The notes under the pieces: generated by a model | What the model saw: the letters and a program-made list of their open reading frames with translations, nothing else | Database searches by the model: none | What the model was told of the DNA's origin: nothing | Program-made: the position numbers and the translations under genes | Part shown: piece after piece, positions 5,450 to 7,641 of the stretch | How the letters are laid out: each line of letters begins with the position of its first letter | Position numbering within the stretch: position 1 is the first letter of the stretch | Assembly: GCA_012800885.1 (NCBI GenBank) | Contig: JAAZIL010000079.1 | Span: 1-7,641 of the forward strand | DNA: 7,641 nucleotides | Direction: 5' to 3' | Source of the DNA: Candidatus Dojkabacteria bacterium | Lineage (GTDB): Bacteria > Patescibacteriota > Dojkabacteria > SC72

Positions 5450-6340
5450 GTGGCAAAAAAGAAAATAATAAAGGATACTATGAAAAGTAAAGTTGAAATT
5501 AAAGAACCTCCTTTAAAGGAGGAAAAGATATCTAGATTAGTAGGCTCAATATTTATTGGTTTAGGTATACTGCTTGTTGCTTTTGGTATATTTTCTTACA
5601 TAAAGTACAGAGAAGAACCGTTATTAGATCCTGAACTAGAAGCTCCTAGTCTAGAAGAGGTAACCTCCATTACGAATGGAGAGAAAATTAAGATTGTGGG
5701 CAATGCTCAAGAATTTGATTCTGTATTTATTTTTGTTAACGATGAGAAAGTTGGAGAAAGTAAGGTTGGTGATGATGGTGAATTTACTTATGAGTATACC
5801 GTAGAAGATGAAGGTACATTTAATATCTCTATTGCTGGAGTTAAAGGTTTTCCCAATAGATATATTAGTGTTGCATCTTCAGTAAAAGAGTCAGTTGTTG
5901 ATAGAACACCTCCAAGTGCAGAGGATGTCTCACTTAAGTATGGTACAGAAACGAATAAAGAGACCTTTGTACTAGTAGGTACAACTGAACCGAATGCCTC
6001 AGTAGAAGTGAAGAGAGGTATTGATAGCTACAAAGGATTGGTGGATGCAGAAGGTAATTTTAGAATAGAGGATATAGTTTTAGAGGAGGGTAAGAATGTA
6101 TTCTCTGTATACATTACAGACTTAGCGGGTAATCAGGTTCAACTTGATGAGAAAGTAAGAGTTGAGTACTCTCCTCATGGCGATGTAGATGGAGATGCAG
6201 TTGTAAATGAGAGAATACCTCAGGCATCTGGGACATTAGATGCACTTCTTAGTAACAGAGTAATGACCTTTTTTGGTCTTGTTGCTATATTTGCATTCCT
6301 AACAAGTTCAATTGTAGTGTATAAAAAACAGAGGGTTTAA
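5450..6340 (+). CDS. Membrane-anchored or wall-sorted protein with two Ig-like domains
   Basis: The 296-residue protein has a short basic cytoplasmic N-terminus and a hydrophobic segment (about 30-50) that acts as a signal anchor or uncleaved signal. Two Ig-like beta-sandwich repeats follow (about 68-148 and 153-240). The second has the common bacterial pattern GTTEPNASVEV...DAEGNF...LEEGKNVFSVYITDLAGN. A linker contains GDVDGDAVVNE (244-254), similar to a dockerin or EF-hand calcium loop, then IPQASG (256-261), a hydrophobic stretch (about 271-290) and the basic tail YKKQRV. This end resembles an LPxTG-type sorting signal with a non-standard motif; otherwise it is a second membrane anchor. 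The start is GTG, chosen from the promoter spacing; ATG at 5480 is an alternative, and only a weak AGG precedes the GTG. Its function is probably envelope structure or adhesion, inferred from domains and the adjacent sortase. Confidence 0.85.
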   Translation: MAKKKIIKDTMKSKVEIKEPPLKEEKISRLVGSIFIGLGILLVAFGIFSYIKYREEPLLDPELEAPSLEEVTSITNGEKIKIVGNAQEFDSVFIFVNDEKVGESKVGDDGEFTYEYTVEDEGTFNISIAGVKGFPNRYISVASSVKESVVDRTPPSAEDVSLKYGTETNKETFVLVGTTEPNASVEVKRGIDSYKGLVDAEGNFRIEDIVLEEGKNVFSVYITDLAGNQVQLDEKVRVEYSPHGDVDGDAVVNERIPQASGTLDALLSNRVMTFFGLVAIFAFLTSSIVVYKKQRV

Positions 6341-6370
6341 TTCTCAGTAGTACAATATAGTACTTAATCT

Positions 6371-6384
6371 AAGAGATATCTCTT
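6371..6384. repeat. Palindrome AAGAGATATCTCTT, possible weak terminator
   Basis: A perfect 14-base palindrome lies about 30 bases after the Ig-protein stop and is followed by the pyrimidine-rich TCTTCT. As RNA it gives a 5-bp stem with an AUAU loop. A second dyad, AGTAC-AATATA-GTACT (6349-6364), precedes it. They may end the upstream transcript, or the palindrome may be an operator upstream of the next promoter; the stem is too AT-rich for confidence. Confidence 0.35.
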
Positions 6385-6422
6385 TCTTCTGGTTAAAAGG
6401 TATATGTTAATAAATGTGGACT

Positions 6423-6431
6423 TGGTATAAT
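6423..6431 (+). promoter_or_regulatory. Extended -10 promoter of the AI-2E family gene
   Basis: TGGTATAAT is a perfect extended -10 element (TGn plus TATAAT). The -35 region (TATGTT, 6403-6408) is poor, as is common with extended -10 sites. A start near 6438 gives a leader of about 22 nt before the ATG at 6460. Confidence 0.6.
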
Positions 6432-6459
6432 AGTTGGATAATATATCAGGTTATTAAAT

Positions 6460-7563
6460 ATGGCAAAGGAAGAGAGTGAGATAGAGTTAGAACAGAGTAT
6501 TAATCCAAAACAGAAAACAACTGTAGTAATAGAGCTATCATGGAAGATTATATTACTACTCTTAATTATTTTCTCTGTTCTTTTTAGAAGTCAACAGATT
6601 ATAACTGTGTTATTATATCTTTTCTTAAGTTTGGTTTTTATGTCCGCTGCTTTTCCAGCTGTGAATTGGTTAATAGAGAAAAAAGTATCTAAAAGATTGG
6701 CCATATTTTTAACTTATCTGTTTGGAATAATTATAATCTTAGGGGTTATCTCTGTAATAGTAATTCCCTTCTCTAGTCAAGTAGATAAACTGTTCTCTGT
6801 GATACCTTTATGGACAGAGAAGCTAGCAACAATGTTAGAGAAGTTTAGCATATTTGGGAGGAAAATAGAGATAAGCACACTGTATGGGATTGTTAATGAC
6901 TGGTTAGAGAGAGTATCAATAATTGAGAGATTTGGAGAAGTAGCAAGTACTTTTGAAGGTGTAGCAACAGGAGGTTTCCTCTTTGTTATCTCTTTGATTA
7001 CATCTATCTACCTTATTTCAGAACATAGTTTTCTCCTAGACCTGTTAATGAGAAAGATAGTATCTGATGAAAAGAGAAATAGGGTTAAGAAGCTTGTATT
7101 GGATTTAGAGTACAAGTTAGGTAGATGGTTGTTAGGCCAAGGATTAATTAGTTCTATTACCGCCATTTACTGTGGTATTATACTTACTATACTAAAAGTA
7201 CCGTTTGCTCTACCTTTAGCAATCTTTACTGGTTTTATGGATATTATCCCTAGTTTAGGTGCTACAGTTGCTGGTTTTGTTATCTCTCTGGTGGCCCTAA
7301 TTACAGTAGGACCAATGTCAGCATTAATATTACTTGCTTCCTTTATACTCTATCAGCCTATTCAGAATGGCTTTATCATTCCGAAAGTATTAGGTAATGT
7401 AATCGGTTTAAAACCTTTCTTTGTTTTCTTTGCTGCAATTATCGCTTTAATTTTCTTTGGGGTACCTGGTGGAATTATTGCTGTTCCAGCAGTTGTAATC
7501 TCTCAGATAGTCTATGAGTTTTATGTAGACTTGCAAAAGTTACAAGCGAAAGGTAGTATTTAG
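6460..7563 (+). CDS. AI-2E family transporter (PerM/TqsA-like permease)
   Basis: This polytopic membrane protein of 367 residues has the usual length of the AI-2E transporter family. Hydrophobic segments lie at about 27-42, 46-68, 79-103, 168-187, 225-262, 268-298 and 315-350, with a soluble loop at about 104-165 between the third and fourth. Family hallmarks near the C-terminus are clear: ISLITSIYLISE (177-188), FMDIIPSLGA (259-268), the segment QNGFIIPKVLGNVIGLKP (302-319), and FFGVPGGIIAVPA (332-344). Members are linked to export of autoinducer-2, other small molecules or ions, but the substrate cannot be read from sequence and an AI-2 role should not be assumed. The gene has its own extended -10 promoter; only a weak AGG lies 11 nt before the ATG. 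It ends with TAG, and another frame starts 24 nt later, suggesting an operon. Confidence 0.93.
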   Translation: MAKEESEIELEQSINPKQKTTVVIELSWKIILLLLIIFSVLFRSQQIITVLLYLFLSLVFMSAAFPAVNWLIEKKVSKRLAIFLTYLFGIIIILGVISVIVIPFSSQVDKLFSVIPLWTEKLATMLEKFSIFGRKIEISTLYGIVNDWLERVSIIERFGEVASTFEGVATGGFLFVISLITSIYLISEHSFLLDLLMRKIVSDEKRNRVKKLVLDLEYKLGRWLLGQGLISSITAIYCGIILTILKVPFALPLAIFTGFMDIIPSLGATVAGFVISLVALITVGPMSALILLASFILYQPIQNGFIIPKVLGNVIGLKPFFVFFAAIIALIFFGVPGGIIAVPAVVISQIVYEFYVDLQKLQAKGSI

Positions 7564-7587
7564 GGAGATAATATAACTGCCTTCTAA

Positions 7588-7641
7588 ATGTCAGAAGTTG
7601 TGTCAAGAAAGAGAGGAACTGTGTATTACTGGGAAGATTTC
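7588..7641 (+). CDS. Start of an unknown gene, cut by the window end
   Basis: An ATG at 7588, directly after an in-frame TAA, opens a frame of 18 codons (MSEVVSRKRGTVYYWEDF) that continues to the last base. It lies 24 nt after the AI-2E gene on the same strand and is probably co-transcribed. A GGGAG at 7563-7567 is too far upstream to act as a normal SD. A short dyad CTTCT/AGAAG (7581-7585 and 7593-7597) flanks the start codon and could mask it in a hairpin. Too little protein is visible to name it. Confidence 0.4.
   Translation, partial: MSEVVSRKRGTVYYWEDF

Noticed and set aside
120..7563. Recoded TGA (Gly or Trp), as in some Patescibacteria
   Set aside because: All main genes are open under the standard code, with TGG for Trp and GGN for Gly and no in-frame TGA.
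1..7641. Idea that the window is a 7.6-kb circle, because the last open frame would join the first in frame
   Set aside because: In-frame joining has a one-in-three chance, no terminal repeat is visible, and core chromosomal genes (tig, clpP, tRNA) make a plasmid or phage unlikely.
1..7641. Mobile element, CRISPR array, toxin-antitoxin or defence system
   Set aside because: I found no transposase, integrase, direct-repeat array, flanking target duplications or defence-domain motifs on either strand.

Overview
The window is AT-rich, with GC around one third by eye. It encodes compact bacterial genes with short spacers. Promoters look like the sigma-70 type (TATAAT-like -10 boxes), stop codons are all TAA or TAG, and recognisable Shine-Dalgarno sites are almost absent. 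A sortase, an Ig-like surface protein, a trigger factor without its PPIase domain and a divergent PRPP synthetase together suggest a small-genome, probably monoderm bacterium. A Candidate Phyla Radiation (Patescibacteria) lineage fits best. This placement is inference from style and gene content; there is no rRNA marker here.

Layout. Bases 1-123 hold the tail of a plus-strand frame that ends tail-to-tail with an unknown minus-strand gene (120-665). That gene follows a PRPP synthetase gene (685-1698, minus). The PRPP gene has a good promoter (1726-1754) and lies divergent from an unknown plus-strand gene (about 1812-2324). A 264-base spacer (2325-2588) with small inverted repeats but no gene follows. 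Next comes a minus-strand block that reads, in transcription order: sortase (5354-4662), trigger factor (4626-3583), ClpP (3563-2979), a 100-residue unknown protein (2977-2675) and tRNA-Val(GAC) (2662-2589). Divergent from the sortase, on the plus strand, are an Ig-domain membrane or wall protein (5450-6340), an AI-2E family permease (6460-7563) and the start of another gene (7588 to the window end).

How the genes work together. Trigger factor and ClpP form the common tig-clpP protein-quality pair, but clpX is not next in line; a small unknown gene and a tRNA gene take that place. The sortase and the divergent Ig-domain protein look like an envelope pair, because the latter ends in a motif, hydrophobic stretch and basic tail resembling a sorting signal. 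PRPP synthetase supplies the phosphoribosyl donor for nucleotide and NAD synthesis. Most genes are predicted to have leaders of only about 0-28 nt, so initiation probably relies on short or leaderless, SD-independent starts. I see no clear new defence or mobile system. The most unusual points are the domain-reduced trigger factor, the possible non-canonical sortase substrate, the initiation style and the unknown genes.
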